The notes: generated from the sequence alone by a model not told the origin. A stretch of DNA of 64,000 bases from Astragalus membranaceus (GCA_039519185.1 CM076851.1:36710462-36774461); one strand, 5' to 3'; shown: positions 11,983-23,335, counted from the first letter of the stretch. A program made the numbers and translations.

Positions 11983-12107
11983 ATTTTCAGATCATTCACC
12001 TGCAAAATAAACACAAGACAACAACACACTGGTTTATTAGACTAAACTCTGGGCTGCCTCCCAGTAGCGCTTGGTTTAAGAGTCCTCAGCCTGACTTCCT
12101 TTTCAGA

Positions 12108-15100
12108 TTAAAGTTTCTGTAGCTCAGTGGTGATTTTGCTTCTCACCACTGGTTCTCCATAATATTTCTTCACCCTTTGACCATTTACTTTGAAGTGCTG
12201 CTTCCTCTCTTCACAATACAAATCTACAGCACCATGGGGATACACTTTCTCAACTTTAAAAGGTCCTGACCACCTTGACTTGAGTTTCCCAGGGAACAAC
12301 TTGAGTCTTGAGTTGAATAGCAAAACTTGGTCACCTTCCTGAAGCTCCCTTTTCTGAATCCTCTTGTCATGCCAAGCCTTGGTTTTGGCCTTGTATAATT
12401 CAGAGTTCTCATAAGCAAAATGTCTCATTTCTTCTAATTCATTCAGTTGCAGTAGCCTAGCTTCCCCTGCCTTAGTATGATCAAAATTCAGCTTTTTTAT
12501 GGCCCAATGAGATTTATATTGGAGCTCTAAAGGCAGGTGGCAAGCTTTGCCATACACCAATCTGTAAGGAGACATACCCAAAGGAGTTTTAAAAGCAGTT
12601 CTGTAAGCCCAGAGGGCATCTTCTAAATGATTAGACCACTCCTTTCTTGTAGGTCCTACCATCTTTTCAAGTATTCTCTTGATCTCTCTATTAGATAACT
12701 CAGCTTGGCCACTGGTCTGGGGATGATATGCTGTAGCAATTATGTGCTTAACCCCATACTTAGCTAAAAGAGCTTCAATCAATCTGTTGCAGAAATGAGT
12801 ACCTTCATCACTGATTATGGCCCTTGGAGTACCAAACCTTGTGAAAATATTCTTTTGCAAAAACTTGCTAACAGACTTAGCATCATTGTTAGGTAGAGCC
12901 ACTGCTTCAACCCACTTTGACACATAGTCCACAGCCACAAGGATGTAAACATTACCAAATGAAGGGGGAAAAGGTCCCATGAAGTCCATACCCCAAACAT
13001 CAAAGAGTTCAATCTCTAGGATGTTGGTTAGAGGCATTTCTTGCTTATTGGAAATGTTCCCACTCCTTTGGCAATTATCACATCTTTTTACTAACTCATG
13101 GGCATCCTTGAAAATGGTAGGCCAGTAGTAACCAGATTGCAACACCTTTGCTGCCGTTCTCATACCCCCAAAGTGTCCTCCATAGGCTGCAGCATGGCAT
13201 TGCTGCAGCACTTCCTGCTGCTCTTCCTCTGCTATACATCTTCTAAACAACTGATCAGGGCATTTTTTGTAGAGGAAGGGTTCGTCCCAGTAATATTGCT
13301 TGACAATGTGAAAGAACCTCTTCCTTTGTTGGTGATTCATGTCACATGGTACCACTTTGCTCACCAAGAAGTTGACTATGTCAGCGTACCATGGTGCTGC
13401 AACATCTGGTGCTGCAGCACTTACAGCCAGTAAGTGTTCATCAGGGAAGTGCTCTTTAATTTCACCAAATGTACCTGCACTTTCATTTTCCAGTCTAGAC
13501 AAGTGATCAGCAACTTGGTTCTCTACCCCCTTTTTGTCTTTAATTTCAAGATCAAATTCTTGGAGGAGGAGAACCCATCTTATTAGCCTAGGTTTTGCAT
13601 CTTTCTTAGTAATCAAGTACTTAATGGCTGAGTGATCAGTGTAAACAATCACTTTGGTGCCAACTAAGTATGATCTAAATTTATCAAATGCGAAAACCAC
13701 AGCTAACAATTCTTTCTCAGTAGTTGTGTAGTTTAATTGAGCATCTACAAGTGTTTTGCTAGCATAATAAATTGAATGAAAGACTTTTCCATACCTTTGG
13801 CCAAGGACAGCACCTATGGCATAATCACTAGCATCACACATGAGCTCAAATGGTTTATCCCAGTCAGGAGTAACAATAACAGGTGCAGTGACAAGGGCAT
13901 TCTGCAATTTCTGGAATGCTGCAGCACAGTTCTCATCAAAAACAAAGGGAGTGTCATGCTGCAGCAATTGACACAGAGGCTTAGAAATTTTTGAGAAGTC
14001 CTTAATGAATCTTCTATAAAACCCAGCATGTCCAAGAAAACTTCTGACACCTTTCACATTGGTTGGAGGGTGCATCTTTTCAATTACTTCCACCTTAGCT
14101 CTATCAACCTCAATACCCTTCTTAGAGATCTTGTGACCCAATACAATACCCTCTTGTACCATGAAATGGCATTTTTCCCAATTAAGCACCAAATTGGTCT
14201 CTTCACATCTGTCCAGAATCTTCTCTAAGTTATCAAGGCATAGTTGAAATGTTTCCCCAAAAACAGAGAAATCATCCATAAACACTTCCATTGATTTCTC
14301 AATAAACTCAGAGAAGATTGACATCATACACCTTTGGAAAGTTGCTGGTGCATTGCATAGCCCAAATGGCATTCTTCTGAAAGCAAAAGTACCATAGGGG
14401 CAAGTGAAAGTAGTCTTTTGCTGGTCTTCAGGTACTATGGCTATTTGATTGTAGCCAGAGTAGCCATCCAAAAAGCAATAAAACTCCTTCCCAGCCAGTC
14501 TATCCAGCATTTGATCAATGAATGGCAAGGGAAAATGATCTTTTCTTGTGGCTTTGTTGAGCTTCCTATAGTCCATACATATCCTCCAACCAGTTACAGT
14601 TCTTGTAGGAATAAGCTCATTCCTCTCATTGGCTACCACTGTGACTCCTCCTTTCTTAGGGACACATTGTACAGGGCTTACCCATGCACTGTCAGAGATA
14701 GGATATACAATGCCAGCATCCAGCCACTTGATAATCTCTTTCTTCACAACTTCTTTCATAATGGGATTTAGCCTCCTCTGACCTTCAATACTGTTTTTAG
14801 CACCTTCCTCAAGAATGATTCTGTGCATGCAGATGGTAGGGCTAATTCCCTTGATATCAGACATTTGCCACCCAATTGCTTTCTTATGCCTCTTTAGGGT
14901 AGTAATGAGATCATGCTCTTGATTCTTAGAGAGATCAGATGCAATGATCACTGGCAATGTATCATTTTCCCCTAAATAGGCATATTTGAGATGCTGTGGC
15001 AATTCTTTCAGCTCAAGGGTTGGAGGCTTTTCTATAGAAGGCACATTCTTCTTGAGCTCAGAATCCCCCAGTTCCAGAGACTCATATTGCTTAGTCCAAA

Positions 15101-17672
15101 CCTCTTTAACAGTGACTTCTTCATTTAGCAGCCCTTCTTCCAGCAATTCATTTTTTTCCATACCTGCAAGAGCTTGCACCAGATGGTCACTCTGTTTGTT
15201 GAACTGTTTCTGAACTACAGAATCTAAAGATACCACAAAGGAGCACTCCTCAGTTCCTTTTTCAGGAAACTTCAGGGCATTCATGACATTAAACTTTATC
15301 TCCTGATCATTAACCCTCATGGTCAACTCTCCCTTCTGCACATCAATTAGAGTCTTGCCAGTAGCTAGAAAGGGTCTTCCAAGTATGATAGGCACTTCCT
15401 TATCTGCATCAAAATCTAAAATCACAAAGTCAGCTGGAAAAACAAATTTATCTATCTTTATCAACACATCTTCAATGATTCCTTCAGGGTAGGCAATAGA
15501 TCTATCTGCTAGTTGGAGTGTAACAGTTGTAGGTCTGGCAACTCCAATTCCCAACTGAGTAAATACAGACTTAGGCATCAAATTAATGCTTGCACCCAAG
15601 TCACAAAGAGCTCTACCAGTATAAGTTTCACCAATAGAACATGGGATAGTGAAACTGCCTGGATCCTTCAGTTTGCTTGGAAGCTTGCTTTGCATGATCA
15701 TACTACACTCTTCTGTCATGGCTACTGTTTCAAATTCACCTAGCCTCCTCCTTTTGGTTAAGACATCCTTCATAAACTTTGCATAGTTGGGCATTTGTTG
15801 AAGGGCCTCAACTAAAGGTACATTGATGTGCAGCTGTTTCAACACCTCAAGAAACTTGCCAAATTGCTTGTCTTGCTGTGCCTTCTTCAATCTCTGAGGA
15901 AATGGTGGAGGTGGCACATCTTGATCAAGCACTGGTGGTGGCACTGGTATTGCATCAGATGCTGCAGCATCAGCTGCTGTCGCATCTGACTTATTTTTCT
16001 TTTCATTTTTTTCAACTTTTTCATTTTTTTCAGAATCTTTTTCTTTTCTTTTGTCACTCCCACTTGTGTGAAGTGATGGCCCATTCAAATCCTTCCCACT
16101 CCTTAGAGATATAGCCTTGCATGTTTCCTTAGCCTTGGATGATGAAGCTTCAGTAGTAGATGGCAATGATCCACTAGGCCTTTGGGTTAGAGCAGAGGCT
16201 ATTTGGCCTATTTGATTCTCAAGATTTTTAATTGCAGCTCCCTGTGTCTGATATTGAGTCTTTGTTTCATTCATGAAAGCCTTGAGCATGGCTTCCATAG
16301 AGTTATCAGTTGCAGGCGCAGCTTGTCTTGATTGAGCAGGAAATCCTGGTGGTACAGCAGGTGCTGGAGTAGCTGTTGCAACAGGTGTTGCTGCAGCATT
16401 GTTGCTCCACCTAAAATTTGGATGATCTCTCCACCCAGGATTATAGGTATTTGAGTATGGATTATTACCCTTGTTGTACCCAACATAGTTGACTGAGATA
16501 GGGTTCGCAGGACATTCCTCATAAAGATGACCTCCCCCACAATAAACACAACTTGGGGAGGAACCGCATGGAGCTGGTTCAATTGCTGCAACAGTTGCTT
16601 CAGTTGCTGCAGCAGAAGTTGCTGCCGCACTAGGTGAACCCATGTTTTTGATCATATTAGATAGTGAAGCCACTTGAGCAGACAAGGCAGTAATTTCACT
16701 GACTTCATGCACACCAGCCACCTTCTTTTGAGCACTTAACCTAGCAGTAGGCCATTGGTAGCTATTTGCAGCAATATCCTCAATAAGATTATAAGCATCA
16801 TTGTAAGATCCTTTGAGTAGAACTCCTCCAGATGAAGCATCAAGCATGAGCCTTGTTTGGGGTTCCAATCCATTGTAGAAGGTTTCCATTTGGATGATGA
16901 CAGGGATACCATGGTGTGGGCACTTTCTCAACAGTTCCTTGTATCTTTCCCATGCTTCAAACAAAGTTTCAAATTCAGTTTGCTTAAAAGAGGTAATTTC
17001 ATTTCTCATCCTGGCATTCTTTATTGGAGGAAAATATTTTGTCATAAATTTTTCTGCCATCTCATTCCAAGTAGTGATAGAGTTAGGCTCTAGAGAGTTA
17101 AGCCAGGCCTTTGCTCTATCCTTCAAGGAATAAGGGAACAGTTTCAGTTTGAAAGCATCATCTGAAACACCAGGGAGAATGAAATTACTGCAAACCTCAA
17201 CAAATTGTTTCAAATGCAGATGTGGGTCTTCAAGGGGACCACCACCAAACTGCCCAATTGTTTGAAGCATTTGGAACATCATAGGCTTGAACTCAAAATG
17301 GGTTGTAGCAATTTCTGGCCTCACTATGCCTGTTTGCATAGTTTGGGGGTCAAAAATTGCATAGTCCCTCATGGGCCTGTCCCTGTCATTAGCCATTCCT
17401 ATGACATTCATATCAATGATCTGTCTTCGGTACCCTCCATCACCATCACCTTGAATTGCAGTATGAGGGGGTGAAGGTGGTGGACTGATATCACCATCAA
17501 CAGTAGGAGTAGGACTAGCCATAGCAGCAGCTCGCCCTAATTCAATAAGTCCTGGGGTACTGTGAACTCTTCTCAGATTTCTGAAATGTCTTTCTATCTC
17601 TGGGTGCAACTGGAATTCTGGGGTGTTGCGTCTATGCCTGTGCATATGCTGCAGCAACAGATGTAGCAGCAA
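12108..17672 (-). CDS. Athila gag-pol polyprotein, intact, 1854 codons
   Basis: A single uninterrupted frame encodes capsid, protease, reverse transcriptase, RNase H and integrase. Approximate residues: capsid 100-330 (PMMFQMLQTIGQF, AKAWLNSLEP, TKYFPP); zinc knuckle 373-386 (CVYCGGGHLYEECP); protease near 689 with D-L-G-A-S; RT from about 970, active site FMDDF near 1129; RNase H with CDASDYAIGAV; integrase HHCC with HFGG and CDNCQ, then Asp in MDFMGPF near 1561, Asp in ISDEGTH near 1621 and Glu in SGQAELSNRE. Length and order fit Athila. The ATG at 17672 lies 90 bp after the primer site; the Met at residue 10 is an alternative start. Integrase and gag carry alanine runs encoded by the TGCTGCAGCA boxes. 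Without a complete 5' LTR the copy probably has no promoter of its own. Confidence 0.93.
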   Translation of the reverse strand: MLLHLLLQHMHRHRRNTPEFQLHPEIERHFRNLRRVHSTPGLIELGRAAAMASPTPTVDGDISPPPSPPHTAIQGDGDGGYRRQIIDMNVIGMANDRDRPMRDYAIFDPQTMQTGIVRPEIATTHFEFKPMMFQMLQTIGQFGGGPLEDPHLHLKQFVEVCSNFILPGVSDDAFKLKLFPYSLKDRAKAWLNSLEPNSITTWNEMAEKFMTKYFPPIKNARMRNEITSFKQTEFETLFEAWERYKELLRKCPHHGIPVIIQMETFYNGLEPQTRLMLDASSGGVLLKGSYNDAYNLIEDIAANSYQWPTARLSAQKKVAGVHEVSEITALSAQVASLSNMIKNMGSPSAAATSAAATEATVAAIEPAPCGSSPSCVYCGGGHLYEECPANPISVNYVGYNKGNNPYSNTYNPGWRDHPNFRWSNNAAATPVATATPAPAVPPGFPAQSRQAAPATDNSMEAMLKAFMNETKTQYQTQGAAIKNLENQIGQIASALTQRPSGSLPSTTEASSSKAKETCKAISLRSGKDLNGPSLHTSGSDKRKEKDSEKNEKVEKNEKKNKSDATAADAAASDAIPVPPPVLDQDVPPPPFPQRLKKAQQDKQFGKFLEVLKQLHINVPLVEALQQMPNYAKFMKDVLTKRRRLGEFETVAMTEECSMIMQSKLPSKLKDPGSFTIPCSIGETYTGRALCDLGASINLMPKSVFTQLGIGVARPTTVTLQLADRSIAYPEGIIEDVLIKIDKFVFPADFVILDFDADKEVPIILGRPFLATGKTLIDVQKGELTMRVNDQEIKFNVMNALKFPEKGTEECSFVVSLDSVVQKQFNKQSDHLVQALAGMEKNELLEEGLLNEEVTVKEVWTKQYESLELGDSELKKNVPSIEKPPTLELKELPQHLKYAYLGENDTLPVIIASDLSKNQEHDLITTLKRHKKAIGWQMSDIKGISPTICMHRIILEEGAKNSIEGQRRLNPIMKEVVKKEIIKWLDAGIVYPISDSAWVSPVQCVPKKGGVTVVANERNELIPTRTVTGWRICMDYRKLNKATRKDHFPLPFIDQMLDRLAGKEFYCFLDGYSGYNQIAIVPEDQQKTTFTCPYGTFAFRRMPFGLCNAPATFQRCMMSIFSEFIEKSMEVFMDDFSVFGETFQLCLDNLEKILDRCEETNLVLNWEKCHFMVQEGIVLGHKISKKGIEVDRAKVEVIEKMHPPTNVKGVRSFLGHAGFYRRFIKDFSKISKPLCQLLQHDTPFVFDENCAAAFQKLQNALVTAPVIVTPDWDKPFELMCDASDYAIGAVLGQRYGKVFHSIYYASKTLVDAQLNYTTTEKELLAVVFAFDKFRSYLVGTKVIVYTDHSAIKYLITKKDAKPRLIRWVLLLQEFDLEIKDKKGVENQVADHLSRLENESAGTFGEIKEHFPDEHLLAVSAAAPDVAAPWYADIVNFLVSKVVPCDMNHQQRKRFFHIVKQYYWDEPFLYKKCPDQLFRRCIAEEEQQEVLQQCHAAAYGGHFGGMRTAAKVLQSGYYWPTIFKDAHELVKRCDNCQRSGNISNKQEMPLTNILEIELFDVWGMDFMGPFPPSFGNVYILVAVDYVSKWVEAVALPNNDAKSVSKFLQKNIFTRFGTPRAIISDEGTHFCNRLIEALLAKYGVKHIIATAYHPQTSGQAELSNREIKRILEKMVGPTRKEWSNHLEDALWAYRTAFKTPLGMSPYRLVYGKACHLPLELQYKSHWAIKKLNFDHTKAGEARLLQLNELEEMRHFAYENSELYKAKTKAWHDKRIQKRELQEGDQVLLFNSRLKLFPGKLKSRWSGPFKVEKVYPHGAVDLYCEERKQHFKVNGQRVKKYYGEPVVRSKITTELQKL

Positions 17673-17764
17673 CTAACGCTGAAGCAACAGAAACAACACA
17701 AACAGAATTAGTAACAAAAGGCACTAAGTTGCTAACTAATTAAACAATCAATTTAACTAAAATT

Positions 17765-17782
17765 TCCCCGGCAACGGCGCCA
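17765..17782 (-). other. Primer binding site, tRNA-Asp type (copy 1)
   Basis: On the minus strand TGGCGCCGTTGCCGGGGA lies six bases after the LTR end. It complements the 3' end of plant tRNA-Asp including CCA, the primer used by Athila/Calypso-like elements. The same 18 bases occur at 28492-28509. Confidence 0.9.
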
Positions 17783-17788
17783 AAAACT

Positions 17789-18595
17789 TGTTGTGTGAAA
17801 ACGTAGTGCAAGTATACACTGTCTTTGCAAGTAATAAAGGATAAATGAGATCGTTCCCACGAGGAAATTAGCTAAATACAAGAGTTTAATTTTGCTAACA
17901 AATTAGTGAATAAAGTAAATGACACACAAATTTTGAGTAACATGAACAGTAAAGGTAAATGGAAATGGTGATTATGATTCAGTGATGAGAACAAGCTGAG
18001 ATGCATTCACTTTAGTACTTCATTAGTATGCTATTAAGGGTATATTCAATGCTGCAGCATTAGGTGCTGCAGCAATAAGACATTATTCTCTCGAATACTT
18101 TACACTAGGGTTTCCTTGCAAGAGTTTATCTCTAAACCCTAAAGAAGTACTTCCTAGGCTGCTTGGACACCGGCAGTAATCACCTTATGGGTTTTACCTT
18201 CCTATCTCTAGGGTTAAGCAAGGAACATCAAGATCTCTCATTAATGCCCACTACCCATATTACCTTGTGAGATTAATTTACAAACCATCTCTGAATTTAT
18301 AAATGTTATTTAAAATAGACGGCCAATCCTATTTTAAAATGGAAATATTATCACGCACAAGGTAAAATGCACAACATTAAATATACTTCATAAATAGCAT
18401 AAAAATTCTAGTTACTTCAGATCCAGCATCTCAACTATGAGAAGTTAGCTCATATTGAGCTTACAAAACATGGAAAACAACTTAAACAAAGGAGTAGAAG
18501 TCATATTACAAACTCCAAAGGAAGAAATGATACTATTGAGAGGAGACAGTGAAGGAACTCCAGTAGTCACAATGGAGATCTGATCCAGCTCTTCT
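17789..18595 (-). repeat. Athila copy 1 5' LTR, truncated (U3 side lost)
   Basis: This 807-bp piece matches 8832-9638 of the 3' LTR without a difference that I saw. At 18588-18595 it runs into inverted ORF2 sequence through an 8-base overlap, GCTCTTCT on the plus strand. The lost portion includes the TATA box, so no complete promoter remains. Confidence 0.92.
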
Positions 18596-19842
18596 TCCTC
18601 CTCAGACGTATCAGGATCCTCCTCATCACTTTCTTTATTCAATTCTTCCATGATTTCCTTGTATTGATCTTTCTCCTCTTCACTTAGTGACTCATCATCT
18701 GATTCCAGCATGTCCTCTTCATCTACTAGTTCAGTCTGCTTCTTCTTTCCTTTCTTAATGTCTTGCCTCTTCCTCTTCTTTTCAACTACAACTTCTGGCT
18801 CGGCTTCCACATTCACCTCCTTTTCTACAGCTTCAGGTTCCATACAGTCATCTTCAAGCACCCATTCTGGAAATGCTGGTGCTTCCTCAGCAGAAAGTTC
18901 TTTCGCAATCGCAGCTAGCACAGTACTTAACCAATCCTGCTGTTTCCTCATAAATTCCCATACAGCCCGCTGCTGCAGCATGAATTGTGGCAGCATGGTG
19001 GGCTCACCAGATGCTGCCGCAATGCTTTTTTCTCTCAGCACGGTAGGAAATGCAGCCATGGGGAAACTTTTCTGCTCTCCCAGAATTTCAACACCAGCAT
19101 TTATACACAATGAGGTTATCAGGCAGGGGAAGAACAAATAACCCGCAGTTTTACCCTTGCAAACCATGATTTCCCTACAGATCAACCTTCCAATGTCAGC
19201 ATTCTTTTTGGTCAGAATAGCATTCAGCAGCATCATCCTTTCTTTCTCTAAATTTGTAGCATGAGAGGTAGGCAAAAGGGACTGTTTGATGAAGTTGAAC
19301 CAGACCTTTGCATCATGAGTCAAATATTGCCTCTTGATTTTAAATTCATTCGCACTGCATGGTTCCCACGGTGTTCCTGGTAGAGAAATACTTCGCTTGA
19401 CTCCTTCCATCTCTTTCTTTCTCCAATTGGCAACAGCATTTCCGAAGGCAGGACTATGGAAATCTAACCCATAGCTTGCATTGATTGCTAAGGAGTCAAA
19501 ATCCACAGCTACCCCGCGTACCTTAGACACAAATCGCTGCTTTCCATCCTTTGGGGGTGGAATACCTTCATAAAATTCTCGCACTACAGAAGCGTAGAAG
19601 AACTTGGGGTGCTGCACCAATCTCTCCCAGCCTAGTGCGCTCACAATGGATGTGAACGCATTAGAGGCTCCTTTCAATTCGAGACCCCGTTCTGCCCAGA
19701 AATTCATATTTTGAAACTTCTCAGCTTCGCTCACTTCTTGATTCTTTAAGCTTCTTCTGCGCAATTGGGTCGATTCACCACGGCCAGGGTTGGATTGGTG
19801 CTTGCCAGAGGATTTGGAAGCACTAGCCTTTGTTCTAGTCAT
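18445..19842 (-). pseudogene. Athila ORF2 N-terminal part fused to LTR sequence
   Basis: The frame opens with MTRTKASASKSSGKHQSN and has a basic Ser-rich start, a globular part (LVQHPKFFYASVVREFYEG, WFNFIKQSLLP, ICREIMVCKG) and a long acidic tail. It resembles the 'putative plant transposon protein' (Transposase_32-like) proteins common downstream of plant gypsy pol genes; function is unknown to me, and the slot corresponds to the env-like ORF of Athila. At 18595 the frame passes into LTR sequence (ELDQISIVTTG), giving 465 codons with about 50 foreign C-terminal residues. Unlike copy 2, the A-run near residue 270 has six A and keeps frame. Confidence 0.8.
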
Positions 19843-20188
19843 GGTGGATTTTGTGAGATTAGGGAGGAATTGGTGGAGAGGTTCAGGGACGGTTACGATG
19901 AGTTCTTTGAGAGAAAAGAGGTAGTTTCGGTGAGGAGATCGAATGGGAGTGGGTGGTTTTAAGTAATGGGAAGGGACGGTTTTATTGGGAAGAGGATCTG
20001 CACGTTTTACTTTCGCACATAGCCGTTGGGTCGTGGGGTATGTGGAGGGTTAGGATTGAATGATGGGACGGTTCTCTGACTTGACTTGACCACTCACTGC
20101 TGACCCATCAGATCTTGTACCATACTGCAATTATTTTATTACCGCATAGCTGCTACTCACTGCTGTAGCAACACTGCTTCAAGCATTG
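19843..20188 (-). other. Inverted ORF2 leader
   Basis: This is the reverse complement of 23499-23843, the untranslated leader of ORF2. It ends at 20188 inside a TGCTTGAAGCA word. Positions 20189-20204 match neither neighbour and look like filler DNA. Confidence 0.75.
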
Positions 20189-20204
20189 AGTAGCATCAGC
20201 TGGT

Positions 20205-20655
20205 GGTGGCACATCTTGATCAAGCACTGGTGGTGGCACTGGTATTGCATCAGATGCTGCAGCATCAGCTGCTGTCGCATCTGACTTATTTTTCTTTTCA
20301 TTTTTTTCAACTTTTTCATTTTTTTCAGAATCTTTTTCTTTTCTTTTGTCACTCCCACTTGTGTGAAGTGATGGCCCATTCAAATCCTTCCCACTCCTTA
20401 GAGATATAGCCTTGCATGTTTCCTTAGCCTTGGATGATGAAGCTTCAGTAGTAGATGGCAATGATCCACTAGGCCTTTGGGTTAGAGCAGAGGCTATTTG
20501 GCCTATTTGATTCTCAAGATTTTTAATTGCAGCTCCCTGTGTCTGATATTGAGTCTTTGTTTCATTCATGAAAGCCTTGAGCATGGCTTCCATAGAGTTA
20601 TCAGTTGCAGGCGCAGCTTGTCTTGATTGAGCAGGAAATCCTGGTGGTACAGCAG
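20205..20655 (-). pseudogene. Athila gag fragment
   Basis: 451 bp equal to 15910-16360 of copy 1 in the same (minus) orientation without an indel. It encodes the late gag region with a Lys/Glu-rich stretch (KRKEKDSEKNEK) and an alanine run. It is joined on one side by 16 bp of filler to the ORF2 leader, and on the other to plus-strand RT sequence at 20653-20655 through a 3-base CAG overlap. The open frame 20593-20153 is a by-product of these joins. Confidence 0.85.
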
Positions 20656-23335
20656 TATTGAAGGTCAGAGGAGGCTAAATCCCATTATGAAAGAAGTTGT
20701 GAAGAAAGAGATTATCAAGTGGCTGGATGCTGGCATTGTATATCCTATCTCTGACAGTGCATGGGTAAGCCCTGTACAATGTGTCCCTAAGAAAGGAGGA
20801 GTCACAGTGGCCAATGAGAGGAATGAGCTTATTCCTACAAGAACTGTAACTGGTTGGAGGATATGTATGGACTATAGGAAGCTCAACAAAGCCACAAGAA
20901 AAGATCATTTTCCCTTGCCATTCATTGATCAAATGCTGGATAGACTGGCTGGGAAGGAGTTTTATTGCTTTTTGGATGGCTACTCTGGCTACAATCAAAT
21001 AGCCATAGTACCTGAAGACCAGCAAAAGACTACTTTCACTTGCCCCTATGGTACTTTTGCTTTCAGAAGAATGCCATTTGGGCTATGCAATGCACCAGCA
21101 ACTTTCCAAAGGTGTATGATGTCAATCTTCTCTGAGTTTATTGAGAAATCAATGGAAGTGTTTATGGATGATTTCTCTGTTTTTGGGGAAACATTTCAAC
21201 TATGCCTTGATAACTTAGAGAAGATTCTGGACAGATGTGAAGAGACCAATTTGGTGCTTAATTGGGAAAAATGCCATTTCATGGTACAAGAGGGTATTGT
21301 ATTGGGTCACAAGATCTCTAAGAAGGGTATTGAGGTTGATAGAGCTAAGGTGGAAGTAATTGAAAAGATGCACCCTCCAACCAATGTGAAAGGTGTCAGA
21401 AGTTTTCTTGGACATGCTGGGTTTTATAGAAGATTCATTAAGGACTTCTCAAAAATTTCTAAGCCTCTGTGTCAATTGCTGCAGCATGACACTCCCTTTG
21501 TTTTTGATGAGAACTGTGCTGCAGCATTCCAGAAATTGCAGAATGCCCTTGTCACTGCACCTGTTATTGTTACTCCTGACTGGGATAAACCATTTGAGCT
21601 CATGTGTGATGCTAGTGATTATGCCATAGGTGCTGTCCTTGGCCAAAGGTATGGAAAAGTCTTTCATTCAATTTATTATGCTAGCAAAACACTTGTAGAT
21701 GCTCAATTAAACTACACAACTACTGAGAAAGAATTGTTAGCTGTGGTTTTCGCATTTGATAAATTTAGATCATACTTAGTTGGCACCAAAGTGATTGTTT
21801 ACACTGATCACTCAGCCATTAAGTACTTGATTACTAAGAAAGATGCAAAACCTAGGCTAATAAGATGGGTTCTCCTCCTCCAAGAATTTGATCTTGAAAT
21901 TAAAGACAAAAAGGGGGTAGAGAACCAAGTTGCTGATCACTTGTCTAGACTGGAAAATGAAAGTGCAGGTACATTTGGTGAAATTAAAGAGCACTTCCCT
22001 GATGAACACTTACTGGCTGTAAGTGCTGCAGCACCAGATGTTGCAGCACCATGGTACGCTGACATAGTCAACTTCTTGGTGAGCAAAGTGGTACCATGTG
22101 ACATGAATCACCAACAAAGGAAGAGGTTCTTTCACATTGTCAAGCAATATTACTGGGACGAACCCTTCCTCTACAAAAAATGCCCTGATCAGTTGTTTAG
22201 AAGATGTATAGCAGAGGAAGAGCAGCAGGAAGTGCTGCAGCAATGCCATGCTGCAGCCTATGGAGGACACTTTGGGGGTATGAGAACGGCAGCAAAGGTG
22301 TTGCAATCTGGTTACTACTGGCCTACCATTTTCAAGGATGCCCATGAGTTAGTAAAAAGATGTGATAATTGCCAAAGGAGTGGGAACATTTCCAATAAGC
22401 AAGAAATGCCTCTAACCAACATCCTAGAGATTGAACTCTTTGATGTTTGGGGTATGGACTTCATGGGACCTTTTCCCCCTTCATTTGGTAATGTTTACAT
22501 CCTTGTGGCTGTGGACTATGTGTCAAAGTGGGTTGAAGCAGTGGCTCTACCTAACAATGATGCTAAGTCTGTTAGCAAGTTTTTGCAAAAGAATATTTTC
22601 ACAAGGTTTGGTACTCCAAGGGCCATAATCAGTGATGAAGGTACTCATTTCTGCAACAGATTGATTGAAGCTCTTTTAGCTAAGTATGGGGTTAAGCACA
22701 GAATTGCTACAGCATATCATCCCCAGACCAGTGGCCAAGCTGAGTTATCTAATAGAGAGATCAAGAGAATACTTGAAAAGATGGTAGGACCTACAAGAAA
22801 GGAGTGGTCTAATCATTTAGAAGATGCCCTCTGGGCTTACAGAACTGCTTTTAAAACTCCTTTGGGTATGTCTCCTTACAGATTGGTGTATGGCAAAGCT
22901 TGCCACCTGCCTTTAGAGCTCCAATATAAATCTCATTGGGCCATAAAAAAGCTGAATTTTGATCATACTAAGGCAGGGGAAGCTAGGCTACTGCAACTGA
23001 ATGAATTAGAAGAAATGAGACATTTTGCTTATGAGAACTCTGAATTATACAAGGCCAAAACCAAGGCTTGGCATGACAAGAGGATTCAGAAAAGGGAGCT
23101 TCAGGAAGGTGACCAAGTTTTGCTATTCAACTCAAGACTCAAGTTGTTCCCTGGGAAACTCAAGTCAAGGTGGTCAGGACCTTTTAAAGTTGAGAAAGTG
23201 TATCCCCATGGTGCTGTAGATTTGTATTGTGAAGAGAGGAAGCAGCACTTCAAAGTAAATGGTCAAAGGGTGAAGAAATATTATGGAGAACCAGTGGTGA
23301 GAAGCAAAATCACCACTGAGCTACAGAAACTTTAA
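20653..23335 (+). pseudogene. Athila pol, N-terminally truncated (RT, RNase H, integrase)
   Basis: An open frame of about 890 Athila codons runs from the start of RT (SIEGQRRLNPIMKEV) to the end of integrase (RSKITTELQKL). RT retains CMDYRKLN and FMDDF, RNase H retains CDASDYAIGAV, and the integrase zinc finger and DDE residues are all present. The first 10 or so codons of the frame (from ATG 20627) come from inverted gag DNA and are not native. The box pair at 22024/22039 adds an Ala-rich insertion (SAAAPDVAAP) ahead of integrase. Gag and protease are absent. Confidence 0.9.

Larger units (their letters stand above)
8832..18595 (-). mobile_element. Athila-lineage LTR retrotransposon, copy 1, minus strand
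   Basis: Read on the minus strand, the copy has a truncated 5' LTR (18595-17789), a tRNA-Asp primer site, one open gag-pol frame, a shortened ORF2, a 3' UTR, a polypurine tract and a full 3' LTR (10210-8832). Gag (FEFKPMMFQMLQTIGQF), RT and integrase are of the Athila type of Ty3/gypsy elements. The two LTRs look identical over their shared 807 bp by eye, so insertion was recent. Missing parts are the U3 side of the 5' LTR and 1.87 kb of ORF2 and its leader. Confidence 0.93.

Noticed and set aside
13098..16630. Numerous open frames opposite or shifted to Athila gag-pol
   Set aside because: They recur identically as shadows at mirrored positions in the inverted copy and have no independent codon signal.
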